DNA of 64,000 nucleotides from Roseiarcus sp963794655 (GTDB taxonomy: Bacteria; Pseudomonadota; Alphaproteobacteria; Rhizobiales; Beijerinckiaceae). The translations under genes and the position numbers were made by a program. Shown here one piece after another: positions 35,007 through 43,737 of the stretch. The stretch spans positions 2,108,001-2,172,000 of the forward strand of contig CAWCEV010000006.1 in assembly GCA_963794655.1 (NCBI GenBank). The letters are read 5' to 3'. Within the stretch, counting starts at the first letter, position 1; each line of letters begins with the position of its first letter. Below the pieces are notes generated by a model. That model was not told the DNA's origin. It saw nothing but the letters and a program-made list of their open reading frames with translations, and searched no databases.

Positions 35007-36415
35007 AGCACCTTGCCCGGATTCATGACCCCGTTCGGATCGAGTGTCGCCTTGATCTGGCGCATCACCGCAAGCGAGGCCGGGTCCTTCCATCGGGCAA
35101 GCAGGTCGCGCTTGAGCTGACCCACGCCGTGCTCGGCCGAATAGGAGCCGCCGAGGCGGGCGACGATCCCGTGGACGATCTCGTTCATCGCATCCCAGCG
35201 GTCGAGAAAGGCCTGTTTGTCGGCGCCGATCGGCTGCGACACGTTGAAATGGATGTTGCCGTCGCCGAGATGACCGAAGGCGACCACGCGGGCGCCGGGC
35301 GCGAAAGCCTCGACGGCGGGCGTCGCCTCCCGGATCAAGGCCGGCACGCGCGCGACCTCGACCGAGACGTCATGCTTGATCGAGGCGCCTTCCCTGACCT
35401 GCGCCTCGGGAATCGATTCGCGCAGACGCCAGAACTCGGCCCGCTGCTCGAGCGAAGCCGCGATCGACGCGTCGTCGATGATCCCGCCCTCGAGCGCCGC
35501 CTGCAGGGTATCCGCGAGAGCGGCGTCGAGTCCCTCCGGCGCTTGCGACGTCGCCTCGATCAGCACGCACCAGGGGTGGTCGCCGCCGAGCGGCTTTCGC
35601 GCGAGGCCGTTCCTGACCGTTATGTCGAGGGCGTTCCGCCCGATCAGTTCGAAGCTGGTGACATGGCCGAGGCGCTCGCGCGCCAGCCTGAGCAGCTTCA
35701 GCGCGTCCTCCGGGCTCTTTAGGCCAACGAAGGCCGTCGCCCGCGCTCGCGGGTTGGGAAAGAGCCTCAGCGACGCGGCGGTGACCACGCCGAGCGTACC
35801 TTCGGCGCCGATGAAGAGACCCTTCACGTCGTAGCCGGTATTGTCCTTGCGCAGCTTGGATAGGCCGTTGACGATCCGGCCATCGGCGAGCACGGCCTCG
35901 ACCCCGGTGACGAGGTCGCGGGTGTTGCCATAGGCGACCACGGTGACGCCGCCGGCGTTGGTCGAGACATTGCCGCCGATGGTGCAGCTGCCCTCGGACG
36001 CAAGCGAGAGCGGAAAGAGCCGGTCGGCGGCGAGCGCGGCGGCTTGGGCCTCCGCGAGGGTGACGCCCGCTTCGCAGATCATGACGTCGCCGTCGAGATC
36101 GACCTCCCGGATCGCACGCAGGCGCTGGGTCGAGAGGATGATCTCCTCGCCGCTCGAATCCGGCGTCTGTCCGCCGACAAGCCCAGTGTTGCCGCCCTGC
36201 GGCACGATGCCGATCCGCGCCTCGTTGCAGAGGGCGGCGACACCTGCGACCTCCTTGGCGGCGGCCGGGCGCACGAGCGCGAGCGTCTTGCCGTGATAGA
36301 GGCCGCGCGGCTCGCTGAGCGCGCCGGCGATAAGCGCCGGGTCGGTCAGCACATGGCCGTCTCCGACGATCCTTCGCAGCGAAGCAAGAATTGCGTCTCG
36401 TTTCGTCCCATCCAC
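35003..36415 (-). CDS. FAD-linked 2-hydroxyacid dehydrogenase (GlcD/D-lactate/D-2-hydroxyglutarate type)
   Basis: Protein of 470 aa. The FAD-binding-4 domain has IGIVPQGGNTGLVGGQTPDS and the diphosphate/ribityl contacts PLSLASEGSCTIGGNVSTNA, GGVTVVAYGNTRDLVTGVEA. The FAD-oxidase-C domain has RVVAFGHLGDGNIHFNVSQ (the metal- and substrate-binding His pair) and ends SAEHGVGQLKRDLL ... PNGVMNPGKVL. It oxidises a D-2-hydroxy acid to a 2-oxo acid. The gene abuts the upstream methyltransferase stop with no gap, so the three genes tlyA, rlmD-like and this one are co-transcribed. The exact substrate cannot be read from sequence. Confidence 0.92.
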   Translation of the reverse strand: MDGTKRDAILASLRRIVGDGHVLTDPALIAGALSEPRGLYHGKTLALVRPAAAKEVAGVAALCNEARIGIVPQGGNTGLVGGQTPDSSGEEIILSTQRLRAIREVDLDGDVMICEAGVTLAEAQAAALAADRLFPLSLASEGSCTIGGNVSTNAGGVTVVAYGNTRDLVTGVEAVLADGRIVNGLSKLRKDNTGYDVKGLFIGAEGTLGVVTAASLRLFPNPRARATAFVGLKSPEDALKLLRLARERLGHVTSFELIGRNALDITVRNGLARKPLGGDHPWCVLIEATSQAPEGLDAALADTLQAALEGGIIDDASIAASLEQRAEFWRLRESIPEAQVREGASIKHDVSVEVARVPALIREATPAVEAFAPGARVVAFGHLGDGNIHFNVSQPIGADKQAFLDRWDAMNEIVHGIVARLGGSYSAEHGVGQLKRDLLARWKDPASLAVMRQIKATLDPNGVMNPGKVL

Positions 36416-37675
36416 CTAGAGAAGCCTCCGAGGGCGCGCTTTCGATCTGGGCCGGCGAAAGATTGCGACGATTTCGACATGGGGGGAAAAGCGGAACTGG
36501 TCAAGCGGGGTCACCGCTTCGATCCGAAAACCGCCGTCGATGAGAATGCGAGCGTCGCGCGCGAAGGTCGCGGCGTTGCAGGAGATGGATGCGACGAGCG
36601 GCAGCGCCGATGCGGCGAGCGCCCGCGCCTGCTCGAGCGCGCCGGCGCGCGGCGGATCGATGAGAACTGCGTCGAACGCAGCGAACTCGTCGGGCCTCAG
36701 CGGGCGGCGGAAAAGGTCGCGTGTCTCGGCTGTGAGCCGGCGCAACCCCGGGGTCGCAGCCGCGCGGGAAAGCGCGGCGATGGCGTCGGGGTCGGCGTCG
36801 GCGGCAAACACTTCGCGCGAGCGCGCGAGCCTGAGCGCAAACACGCCTGCGCCCGAGAAGAGATCGGCGATGCGCTTCGAGCCTGCGAGCGTCCGCTCGG
36901 CGAACTCGGCGAGCAGCCTCTCGCCGGCTTCGGTCGCTTGCAGGAACCCGCCCGCCGGCAGCTTGACGATCGCCTCGCCGAACATGACTCGCGGCGCTCG
37001 GCGCTCGATCACGATCTCGCCGTGATTGGAAACCCGCGCCAGATCGAGCGCGTCCGCCGTCCGTGCGAGCTTCTGCGCCTCCGCCCGCTCGAGCGGGCCT
37101 GAGCCGCGCAGGTCGACATCGAGCCCATCCAGCGTCGCGGTCACGCCGATGTCGAGCGGCTTCGCCAACCCCCTGAGATCGCCACTCAATAAGCGCGCGG
37201 CGGCGACTGCGCCCGTCATGCCCGCGCTGAACAGCGGGCAATGGTCGATCGCAATGATGTCGTGCGAACGGGCGCGCATGAAGCCGACCTCGTCGGCGCG
37301 GCCTTGGGGAAAGCGGGCATGAAAGGTCGCGCGGCGGCGGCCCGCGCCATGGGCGTCGACGAGCTCGCCGACCTCCGCCACGACGCCCTCGCGCTTCAGC
37401 GCCTCGACCACGAGGCCCCGCTTCCATCGGCGGTAGAGCGAAGCCGACATATGTTGCGCCGCGCAACCGCCGCAGCGGCCGTACCAGGGGCAGATCGGCT
37501 CGGCGCGCTCGAGCGCGGCGTTCAGCGTCTCGATGAGCTCCGCCCGTTTGCCCGCGAGCCTCACCAGCGCGCGCTCGCCCGGTAAGGCGCCCGGGACGAG
37601 TTCGCCGTTCGCGGCGACGCCCTGCCCGTGGGCGTCGAGCGCGACGATCGAAACCTCTTCGAACGATTCAGCCAT
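36416..37675 (-). CDS. Class I SAM-dependent 23S rRNA (uracil) methyltransferase, RlmD/TrmA family
   Basis: Protein of 419 aa. The N-terminal TRAM-like region (EVSIVALDAHGQGVAANGEL) precedes an Fe-S cluster set, Cys in ICPWYGRCGGCAAQH (C-x5-C-x2-C) and a later Cys in AIDHCPLF. The SAM site is IADLFSGAGVFALRLARSRE with FAADADPDAI, then VLIDPPRAGALEQARALAAS and the catalytic SISCNAATFARDARILID. It methylates C5 of a uridine in rRNA; which position cannot be decided. Its start overlaps the end of the TlyA gene by 8 nt. Confidence 0.9.
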   Translation of the reverse strand: MAESFEEVSIVALDAHGQGVAANGELVPGALPGERALVRLAGKRAELIETLNAALERAEPICPWYGRCGGCAAQHMSASLYRRWKRGLVVEALKREGVVAEVGELVDAHGAGRRRATFHARFPQGRADEVGFMRARSHDIIAIDHCPLFSAGMTGAVAAARLLSGDLRGLAKPLDIGVTATLDGLDVDLRGSGPLERAEAQKLARTADALDLARVSNHGEIVIERRAPRVMFGEAIVKLPAGGFLQATEAGERLLAEFAERTLAGSKRIADLFSGAGVFALRLARSREVFAADADPDAIAALSRAAATPGLRRLTAETRDLFRRPLRPDEFAAFDAVLIDPPRAGALEQARALAASALPLVASISCNAATFARDARILIDGGFRIEAVTPLDQFRFSPHVEIVAIFRRPRSKARPRRLL

Positions 37676-38393
37676 GACGGGCGGCGATCAGGAATTCTCT
37701 CGCGCCGCCGCCGCCGAGGATCGGCGACGGGATGACACCGAGAGTCCTCCAGCCCTGCGCTTCAATGCTAGCGCTGACGTCGGCGCACGCGCGTTCGAGC
37801 GCCGCTTCACTCCTGACCCGGCCCTTGACGATGTCAGCCCGCCCGACCTCGAATTGCGGCTTGATAAGGCTCACGAGCCAAGCAGGCGCCGCGGCGAGCT
37901 TCAGCAGATGCGGCAGCACGAGCCGCTGCGAAATGAAGCTGACATCGACGACGATCGCGGCCGGCGCCTCGCCGAGACGCTCGGGGTTGAGGGCCCGCGC
38001 ATCGAGGCCTTCGAGCGGACGAACGCGCTCGTCCTGCGCAAGACGCGGATCGAGCTGTCCATGGCCGACGTCGACCGCAACAACCTTCGCCGCGCCGCGC
38101 CTGAGCAGGACATCGGTGAAGCCCCCCGTCGAGGCGCCGACGTCGAGGCAGGCAAGACCCGCTGGATCGAGCCCGAAGGCGTCGAGCGCAGCGGCAAGCT
38201 TGAGCCCGCCGCGCGAGACATATGGGTGGAGCGGCTCGGCCGTGATCGGCGCGTCGTGAGCCAATGCCTCGGATGCTTTCGCGAGCGCGACCCCGCCAAC
38301 GCTGACTAGGCCTGCGGCGATCGCAGCCTGCGCCCGCGCCCGGCTCGTGAAGAAGCCGCGCTCGACGAGAACAATGTCCGCGCGCTTGCGCAT
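37668..38393 (-). CDS. tlyA: TlyA family rRNA 2'-O-methyltransferase/hemolysin-like
   Basis: Protein of 241 aa from ATG 38393 (MRKRADIVLVERGFFTSRAR). An S4 RNA-binding domain (1-~60: AQAAIAAGLVSVGGVALAKA) is followed by an FtsJ-type methyltransferase: YVSRGGLKLAAALDAFGLDP, CLDVGASTGGFTDVLLRRGA, VVAVDVGHGQLD, IVVDVSFISQRLVLPHLLKL and SLIKPQFEVGR. TlyA methylates 16S and 23S rRNA cytidines. In many Rhizobiales it follows dxs; dxs is not here. It starts the three-gene minus-strand operon. Confidence 0.94.
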   Translation of the reverse strand: MRKRADIVLVERGFFTSRARAQAAIAAGLVSVGGVALAKASEALAHDAPITAEPLHPYVSRGGLKLAAALDAFGLDPAGLACLDVGASTGGFTDVLLRRGAAKVVAVDVGHGQLDPRLAQDERVRPLEGLDARALNPERLGEAPAAIVVDVSFISQRLVLPHLLKLAAAPAWLVSLIKPQFEVGRADIVKGRVRSEAALERACADVSASIEAQGWRTLGVIPSPILGGGGAREFLIAARHG

Positions 38394-38541
38394 GCTTTTC
38401 ACCGAAGCGGTCGACGAGCGCCCGCCCGCAACCGCAATGGCCCAGCCGCACTTCACAGCTTTGGCGGATCGGCGCTATGGAACGAATTCGATCGAGGGGC
38501 GTTTCGGGACGCGGCCCGGTCGAGGACGCGTTTCGGACGCC

Positions 38542-39789
38542 ATGATGCTCCCTATCCCTTATGCGCTCGACGCAGTCAATTTCCTCGCCGCCGACGTTCG
38601 GAACCTGTTCGGGCCGTTCGTCAATGTGTTCCTGGTCACGAGCCGGCATTGGAGCCAGACCGATGTTGGTCTGGTGACGACGGCAAGCGGCCTCCTCGGC
38701 ATTGCGTTTCAGACCCCGATCGGCGCCGCGATCGACGTGACGCGCGCCAAGCGCGGCGTCATCTGCCTGACGATGGCGGCGATGACTGTCGCCGGGATCA
38801 TTATCTTCGCCGCTCCGACCTTCTGGCCGATGGCGATCGCGCTCAGCATCCTCGCGGTTGCGGGCGACGCTTTCGTGCCGGCAGTGTCGGCGCTCACCCT
38901 CGGCCTGGTGACGAAGGATAAGCTCGCCCGGCGACTCGGCCGGAATTCAGCGTTCGACCATGGCGGCAACATCGCCATTGCGCTCTTGGCCGGCGCGGTC
39001 GGCTACGCCTTCTCGCAGCGCGCCGTCTTTCTCATGGTTCCCGTCTTCGCGGTCTTGACGTCCGCGGCGGTACTCGCCATTCCAGCCGACGCGATCAACC
39101 ACGACCGGGCGAGAGACCTTAGCACCGATGGCGAAGCTGAAGGGGCGGCGGCCGGATACCGAATTCTGTTCAAGACGCGTCCGCTCATGGTTTTCGCCCT
39201 TTGCGCCATGTTGTTCCACTTCGCGAATGCGCCGCTTCTGCCGCTCGTCGGCCAGAAGCTTGCGCTTCAATTCCCGAAGGAGGCGACGGCGATGATGTCG
39301 TTCTGCATGGTTGCGGCGCAGGGCGTGATGCTGCCGATTGCGATCCTCGTCGGCCGCAACGCGGACTCGTGGGGACGACGGCCGATCTTTCTCATCGCCT
39401 TCGCCGTTCTGCCGATCCGCGCGGCGCTTTATATTCTGTCGGACAATGCCTTCTGGCTCATTGGCGTCCAATTGCTCGACGGCGTGGGGGCCGGCATCTA
39501 TGGCGCGCTGACGCCGCTGGTGATCGCCGACATCATGCGCGGCAGCGGCCGTTTCAACCTCGCGCAAGGCGCGGTCGCGACCACGATGGCCATCGGCGCG
39601 TCGATGAGCGCACTGTTCGCGGGTGAGATGGTCGACCATTTCGGCTATTCCGCCTCGTTTCTCGCCCTCGGCGCGGCAGCGGCGGCGGCTTTCGTCGTGT
39701 TCTTCGCGTTCATGCCGGAGACGCGCGACGAGCACGCGGCGGAAGCCGGCGGCGAGCCGCTCGCGGTCCAAGGCGCCGCGGGCGAATGA
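38542..39789 (+). CDS. Major facilitator superfamily transporter
   Basis: Protein of 415 aa from ATG 38542 (MMLPIPYALDAVNFLAADVR). About twelve helices are visible, with the MFS loop-2-type motif GAAIDVTRAKRGVICLTMAA and a matching one in the second half (GRNADSWGRRPIFLIAFAVL). The N terminus NLFGPFVNVFLVTSRHWSQT resembles small MFS proteins found beside antiporters. The next gene overlaps by 4 nt (ATGA), so the two transporters are co-translated. The substrate is unknown. An upstream in-frame extension to 38347 overlaps tlyA antisense and is unlikely. Confidence 0.85.
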   Translation: MMLPIPYALDAVNFLAADVRNLFGPFVNVFLVTSRHWSQTDVGLVTTASGLLGIAFQTPIGAAIDVTRAKRGVICLTMAAMTVAGIIIFAAPTFWPMAIALSILAVAGDAFVPAVSALTLGLVTKDKLARRLGRNSAFDHGGNIAIALLAGAVGYAFSQRAVFLMVPVFAVLTSAAVLAIPADAINHDRARDLSTDGEAEGAAAGYRILFKTRPLMVFALCAMLFHFANAPLLPLVGQKLALQFPKEATAMMSFCMVAAQGVMLPIAILVGRNADSWGRRPIFLIAFAVLPIRAALYILSDNAFWLIGVQLLDGVGAGIYGALTPLVIADIMRGSGRFNLAQGAVATTMAIGASMSALFAGEMVDHFGYSASFLALGAAAAAAFVVFFAFMPETRDEHAAEAGGEPLAVQGAAGE

Positions 39790-41006
39790 CACCTGAAAGC
39801 CTGGCGGCGCTTCTAATCCTCGTCCTGACCTATGTCGGGGTCGCGGCGGGGCGCGTTCCCGGCCTTCGGCTCGACCGCGCGGGGATCGCGTTCCTCGGCG
39901 GCGCGGCGATGATCGCGCTTGGGCCGCTGAGCCTCGAGGACGCCTTCCGGGCGATCGATTTCGACACCATCGCGCTCCTGCTCGGCATGATGATCGTGGT
40001 CGCGCACCTTAAGGTTTCGGGCGCATTCAGGGCGCTCGGCGGGCTTGCGATCGACCACGCCCGCGCGCCGTTCATCCTCCTCATCACGGTGACCGTGCTG
40101 ACCGGGTTCCTGTCCGCCTTCCTCGTCAATGACGCGATCTGCCTCGTCATGGCGCCGATCGTGCTGCAGGTTGTGCGCGCGCTCGACCGCAACCCGCTGC
40201 CTTATCTCATCGCGGTCGCCGCCGCCTCCAATTGCGGCAGCGTGGCGACGATCACCGGAAACCCGCAGAACATGGTGATCGGGACGCTGTCGCGGATTCC
40301 CTATCCCGCGTTCGCCGCCGCGCTCGCGCCGGTCGCTGCGTTCGGCCTTGTGGTCGTCATCGTCGTCGTGCGTCTCGTCCATGCCCAGGAGTTTGCGCGT
40401 AAGGGCGAGCTCAAGCCTGAGCTCGATCGTGGGCCGATGCACAGCGGGCAGATCCTCAAGGCGAGCGTCACGTGCATCGCGCTTGCGATCGCCTTCTTCG
40501 CCGGCGTCGCCCCGGCGAAGGCCGCGATCATTGGCGGCGCCTTCCTTTTGCTCACGCGCCAGATCAAGCCTCACCGCATCTACCGCGAGCTGGACGGGCC
40601 GCTGCTGATCCTGTTCGCCGGCATGTTCGTCGTCGTTGCCGGCGCGGAGAAGGCGCTACTGACGCCCGACCGGATCGCGATGGCGAAGACCCTGGGCCTC
40701 GACACTGTCTGGCGCCTGTCGCTGTTTACCGCCGTGCTTTCCAACATCGTAAGCAACGTGCCGGCGGTGCTGGCGCTGAGGCCGTTCATTCCGACCTTCG
40801 CCGACCCCGAGCGCGCCTGGCTCGTCGTCGCGATGAGTTCGACGCTCGCCGGCAATTTCACGCTGCTCGGGTCGGTCGCCAATCTGATCGTCGCCGAGCA
40901 CGCCCGCTCGGAGGGCTCGCCGATCAGCTTCTGGGCCTATTTCAAGGTCGGCGCGCCGCTTACGATTATCACCCTCGCCGCGGGGACCTGGTGGCTCTCG
41001 CGGTGA
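39786..41006 (+). CDS. SLC13/ArsB-type anion permease
   Basis: Protein of 406 aa, about eleven helices. It belongs to the ion-transporter superfamily with citrate/arsenite/sodium anion members (CitMHS/ArsB/YbiR-like): LDRAGIAFLGGAAMIALGPL, FDTIALLLGMMIVVAHLKVS, ITVLTGFLSAFLVNDAICL, and the hairpin ASNCGSVATITGNPQNMVIG, mirrored by VLSNIVSNVPAVLALRPFIP and TLAGNFTLLGSVANLIVAEH. The two S/N-rich hairpins are the substrate/sodium sites of the family. It is translationally coupled to the MFS gene. The anion is not known. Confidence 0.88.
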   Translation: MTPESLAALLILVLTYVGVAAGRVPGLRLDRAGIAFLGGAAMIALGPLSLEDAFRAIDFDTIALLLGMMIVVAHLKVSGAFRALGGLAIDHARAPFILLITVTVLTGFLSAFLVNDAICLVMAPIVLQVVRALDRNPLPYLIAVAAASNCGSVATITGNPQNMVIGTLSRIPYPAFAAALAPVAAFGLVVVIVVVRLVHAQEFARKGELKPELDRGPMHSGQILKASVTCIALAIAFFAGVAPAKAAIIGGAFLLLTRQIKPHRIYRELDGPLLILFAGMFVVVAGAEKALLTPDRIAMAKTLGLDTVWRLSLFTAVLSNIVSNVPAVLALRPFIPTFADPERAWLVVAMSSTLAGNFTLLGSVANLIVAEHARSEGSPISFWAYFKVGAPLTIITLAAGTWWLSR

Positions 41007-41019
41007 CGAGACCGCGCCT

Positions 41020-41973
41020 TCACGCCTCGGCATTATGCGTGAAATAGTCCGGCGGGTTCGGGCCCCAGACGTAGAACGAATCCTCCGGATCGTGATCGCC
41101 CGTGTCCCAGTCGCGATCCACCGGCACAAAGTCGATCCCGGCCGAATATTCGCTGAAACTGCCCCACGGGTCGCCCACGTAGTGGAAGAAGTTCGAGCCG
41201 AGGACATGCCGTCCAAGGCCCCATCCCTTCGAGAAGCCCTTCTCGAGCATGTGCGTGGCGCCGCGGCCGATCTCGTCGATAGAGCCCACGTCCCAGCTCA
41301 GGTGATGCAGCCCCGGAGCGTCCGATTTGAGGAACGCGATCATGTGATGGTCGCTGCCGTGAATCCCGTGCAGAAAGGCGATGCCGTCGCCGGACCGGTC
41401 GGAGAGCCGCAAGCCCAGAACGCGAGTATAGAACTGAACGGCCTTCTCGACGTCCCGTGTGAACAGGAGCACATGCGCGAGCCGCCTAGGACTGACCCGC
41501 GCGACGTCGCGGCGGAACGGCGCGCCGCGCTCGCCCGGGCCGACGGAGACTTCGGAGAACTCAGACTTCTCGCTCGGCGACGATTTCGCCGCAACCTTGA
41601 TCTCGACCAGGTTGCCGTCGTGATCGTGAAACCACAGGCCGTTGGTCTTCACGCCCGCCGGCGGGTCGAGCCGCTTCACGCCCAGAGCTTGCAGCCGCTC
41701 GGCGAAGCGGTCGAAATCGTCCTCGAATGCGCCGAACGACAGATGTCCGAGCTTCTTGCGCGGGCCCTCGCCGACCGTGACCCAGACATGCGGATTGCCG
41801 CGGGTCTTCATGGCGATCAGATTGCCGTCTTCCTCAAGCTCCAGTCCGAATTCGCCGTAAAAGCTCTTCGCGACCGCAAGGTCGGGAACTGCGAAATGAA
41901 ACCGGTCGACGGAATGAACGCCGAGCTCGCCCGGACGCCGGGTCGGCTTGATGGCGCTGCGGATCGCGGTCAT
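41020..41973 (-). CDS. Extradiol (catechol 2,3-dioxygenase-type) VOC protein
   Basis: Protein of 317 aa from ATG 41973 (MTAIRSAIKPTRRPGELGVH). Two domains: an N-terminal VOC module (SVDRFHFAVPDLAVAKSFYG) without metal ligands, and a C-terminal catalytic one with His in PRRLAHVLLFTRDVEKAVQF, His in DAPGLHHLSWDVGSIDEIGR and Glu in DPWGSFSEYSAGIDFVP, the iron 2-His-1-Glu set. Conserved FFHYVGDPWGSFSEY is typical. It should open a catechol-like ring beside the diol. No aromatic operon is adjacent; it converges with the anion permease. Confidence 0.88.
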   Translation of the reverse strand: MTAIRSAIKPTRRPGELGVHSVDRFHFAVPDLAVAKSFYGEFGLELEEDGNLIAMKTRGNPHVWVTVGEGPRKKLGHLSFGAFEDDFDRFAERLQALGVKRLDPPAGVKTNGLWFHDHDGNLVEIKVAAKSSPSEKSEFSEVSVGPGERGAPFRRDVARVSPRRLAHVLLFTRDVEKAVQFYTRVLGLRLSDRSGDGIAFLHGIHGSDHHMIAFLKSDAPGLHHLSWDVGSIDEIGRGATHMLEKGFSKGWGLGRHVLGSNFFHYVGDPWGSFSEYSAGIDFVPVDRDWDTGDHDPEDSFYVWGPNPPDYFTHNAEA

Positions 41974-42083
41974 TGCGCTTCCCTCCCGAATTTCGCCTCC
42001 AAAATCGGAGCCGGACAACCGATGTTCTAAATGCTAGCGCAGCGCCGTCGCCGCCGCCATCCCGTTGGCCGATCGGTGGCGGC

Positions 42084-42776
42084 TCAGGGCCACTGCCTGC
42101 CGCTGCGGCCGTTGCCTTGCGAGCTAGGCGCGGGCGGGTCGACCGGCTCGACAGTAACCGCATCCGGCGCCGCGACCACCGCCGGTTGGGGCTTCGGCTT
42201 CTTCCGCTTCGGCGGCGGGGCCGGGGCCGGGGCAGGCTGCTCCGTGGTGTCGGTCGCGTCGGCGCCGCTGTCGGTCGGCGACGACTCGTCGGGGTTGGGT
42301 ACGGAGGCCTCGGCAGTCGGCGCGTCATGAATGACGACTGTGCCGCCCTTGCACCCGGTCAGCCAGACATCGAAGATCGGGTGTTCGACGCCGTGCAGGC
42401 CGGGGCTGTCGGCGAACATCCAGCCGGAGAAGATGCGCTTGACCTTCTTTTGTTCGTCGATCTCGTCGACCTGGGCGAAGGCGTCGGTCTGCGGCGCCTC
42501 GGTGAGCGGTCGGGAATAGCAGACGCGCGGCGTGATCTGCAGGGCGCCGAACTGCACCGTCTCGTTGATCGCCACCTCGAACGAGATGATTCGACCGGTG
42601 ATCTTGTCCAGGCCGTCGAAAACCGCCGTCGGATTGCTGATCTTGTCGGCCCGCGCCGCCTCGGGCGCCATGAGCCCGGCAGCGGCCAAAGCCGTGCAAG
42701 CGAACGCAGCGCCCCTCCGGGCCGAAGCTCGGAAAGCGCGGCTGCTGATCGCGTGAGCCCGGTCGCGGAGGATCAT
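42084..42776 (-). CDS. DUF2155 exported protein with Pro-rich tail
   Basis: Protein of 230 aa from ATG 42776. A long cationic signal peptide (SARRGAAFACTALAAAGLMA) is followed by the DUF2155 core: DKITGRIISFEVAINETVQF, GALQITPRVCYSRPLTEAPQ, AFAQVDEIDEQKKVKRIFSG and WMFADSPGLHGVEHPIFDVW, LTGCKGG. The last ~75 residues are Pro/Ala/Lys-rich and disordered. The gene sits 47 nt after the NDUFA12 gene, a pairing common in Rhizobiales. Function is unknown; periplasmic location is inferred. Confidence 0.9.
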   Translation of the reverse strand: MILRDRAHAISSRAFRASARRGAAFACTALAAAGLMAPEAARADKISNPTAVFDGLDKITGRIISFEVAINETVQFGALQITPRVCYSRPLTEAPQTDAFAQVDEIDEQKKVKRIFSGWMFADSPGLHGVEHPIFDVWLTGCKGGTVVIHDAPTAEASVPNPDESSPTDSGADATDTTEQPAPAPAPPPKRKKPKPQPAVVAAPDAVTVEPVDPPAPSSQGNGRSGRQWP

Positions 42777-42823
42777 GACCGGCGCTTTGCTGCTCAACGG
42801 CGGCGGAATGAAGGCGGGGCGCC

Positions 42824-43240
42824 TCAGGGACCGGGACTCCAGGCCTCGTAATCGCCGCCGGTCGGCTGGCGCGGACCGGGCCTCAGCGTTGAGCCATCCG
42901 GCCGAATGGCCGCCGGCGTGCCGGTCGGGTTCGGCATGTGCGGCTTCTGCCACGGGTGAGGCGTATAATTTTCCTCGGTCGGCGGCACATCCACGGTGTG
43001 ATGAAGCCAGCCGTTCCAGCCCGGCGGCGTTTTCGAGGCTTCGGACACGCCATTATAGATCACCCAGCGCCGCTCGAATCCGAGCGCGGGATCGATGCCC
43101 GGCCGCCGGTAATAGGCGTTGCCCTGCTCGTCGTAGCCAACAAGCTGTCCATGCCGCTTCGTGTAGAAGCGGGTGTTGAAATTCGCGCCGTTCCACCAGG
43201 TGAAATAGTGGAGCAGGGCTTCCTTGAGCCAATCCGGCAT
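42824..43240 (-). CDS. NADH:ubiquinone oxidoreductase accessory subunit NDUFA12
   Basis: Protein of 138 aa from ATG 43240 (MPDWLKEALLHYFTWWNGAN). It carries the NDUFA12/B17.2 signature: FNTRFYTKRHGQLVGYDEQG, NAYYRRPG, ERRWVIYNGVSEASKTPPGW and NGWLHHTVDVPPTEENYTPH. It is an accessory subunit at the peripheral arm of complex I, typical of alphaproteobacteria and mitochondria. The core nuo genes are not here, as is usual. It precedes the DUF2155 gene on the same strand. Confidence 0.94.
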   Translation of the reverse strand: MPDWLKEALLHYFTWWNGANFNTRFYTKRHGQLVGYDEQGNAYYRRPGIDPALGFERRWVIYNGVSEASKTPPGWNGWLHHTVDVPPTEENYTPHPWQKPHMPNPTGTPAAIRPDGSTLRPGPRQPTGGDYEAWSPGP

Positions 43241-43461
43241 GCTTGAACGCCGTCTCTCGCGTGGGGATAAACGCAAATATTGCGTGTGCTCGACCTTATG
43301 GCCGGACGATCGCCAACTGTCCAGCCTTCCTTGCGAGACCTTGCCGCAGGCTACAGCCCTCTGGGCCACGAACACGTTCGCAGACCCCTTGCGCAGGCCG
43401 CCCGACTCGGCGCACCTTGTCAATCTCGATCGGCGTTAACGCCGCGTTATAGATTTGATGT

Positions 43462-43477
43462 CCACAATATATTGTGT
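43462..43477. promoter_or_regulatory. NrdR box upstream of nrdJ
   Basis: CCACAATATATTGTGT matches 15 of 16 bases of the NrdR-box consensus ACACWATATATWGTGT; the inner 14 bases (43463-43476) are a perfect palindrome. NrdR represses ribonucleotide reductase genes in response to ATP/dATP balance. The site lies about 260 nt before the nrdJ start. Confidence 0.82.
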
Positions 43478-43492
43478 TTCGGTCTCTAGTGC

Positions 43493-43504
43493 ATAGCTAG
43501 CTAT
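43493..43504. promoter_or_regulatory. Possible second, degenerate NrdR half of a pair
   Basis: ATAGCTAGCTAT is a perfect 12-bp palindrome whose centre is 29 nt from the centre of the first NrdR box, close to the three helical turns at which NrdR boxes are often paired. Its sequence diverges from the consensus, so this is tentative. Confidence 0.4.
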
Positions 43505-43737
43505 TGACGGGCATCGTCACAAAGGCGTAATGTTCGAGTCGTCCGGCGGAGGTCGTCCCAGACGCCGCCGGGCCTTCCAGGCTTCTGGTTTTTGAACGGA
43601 AACAAGGCGGCGGGGCGCAAGGTTCAGGCGCGTGCTTCCGCATGCCGAGCGATCGGAACGGGGGAGCGAATCCAGCGTTCCAAGAGGGTGGGGACGGCGC
43701 GGCGGGTTCCGCGCCATGAGGGGTGAGGTCGAAAGCG

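Noticed and set aside
43241..43737. Possible cobalamin riboswitch before nrdJ
   Set aside because: No B12-box or conserved stem pattern is visible; only the NrdR-like palindromes are supported.
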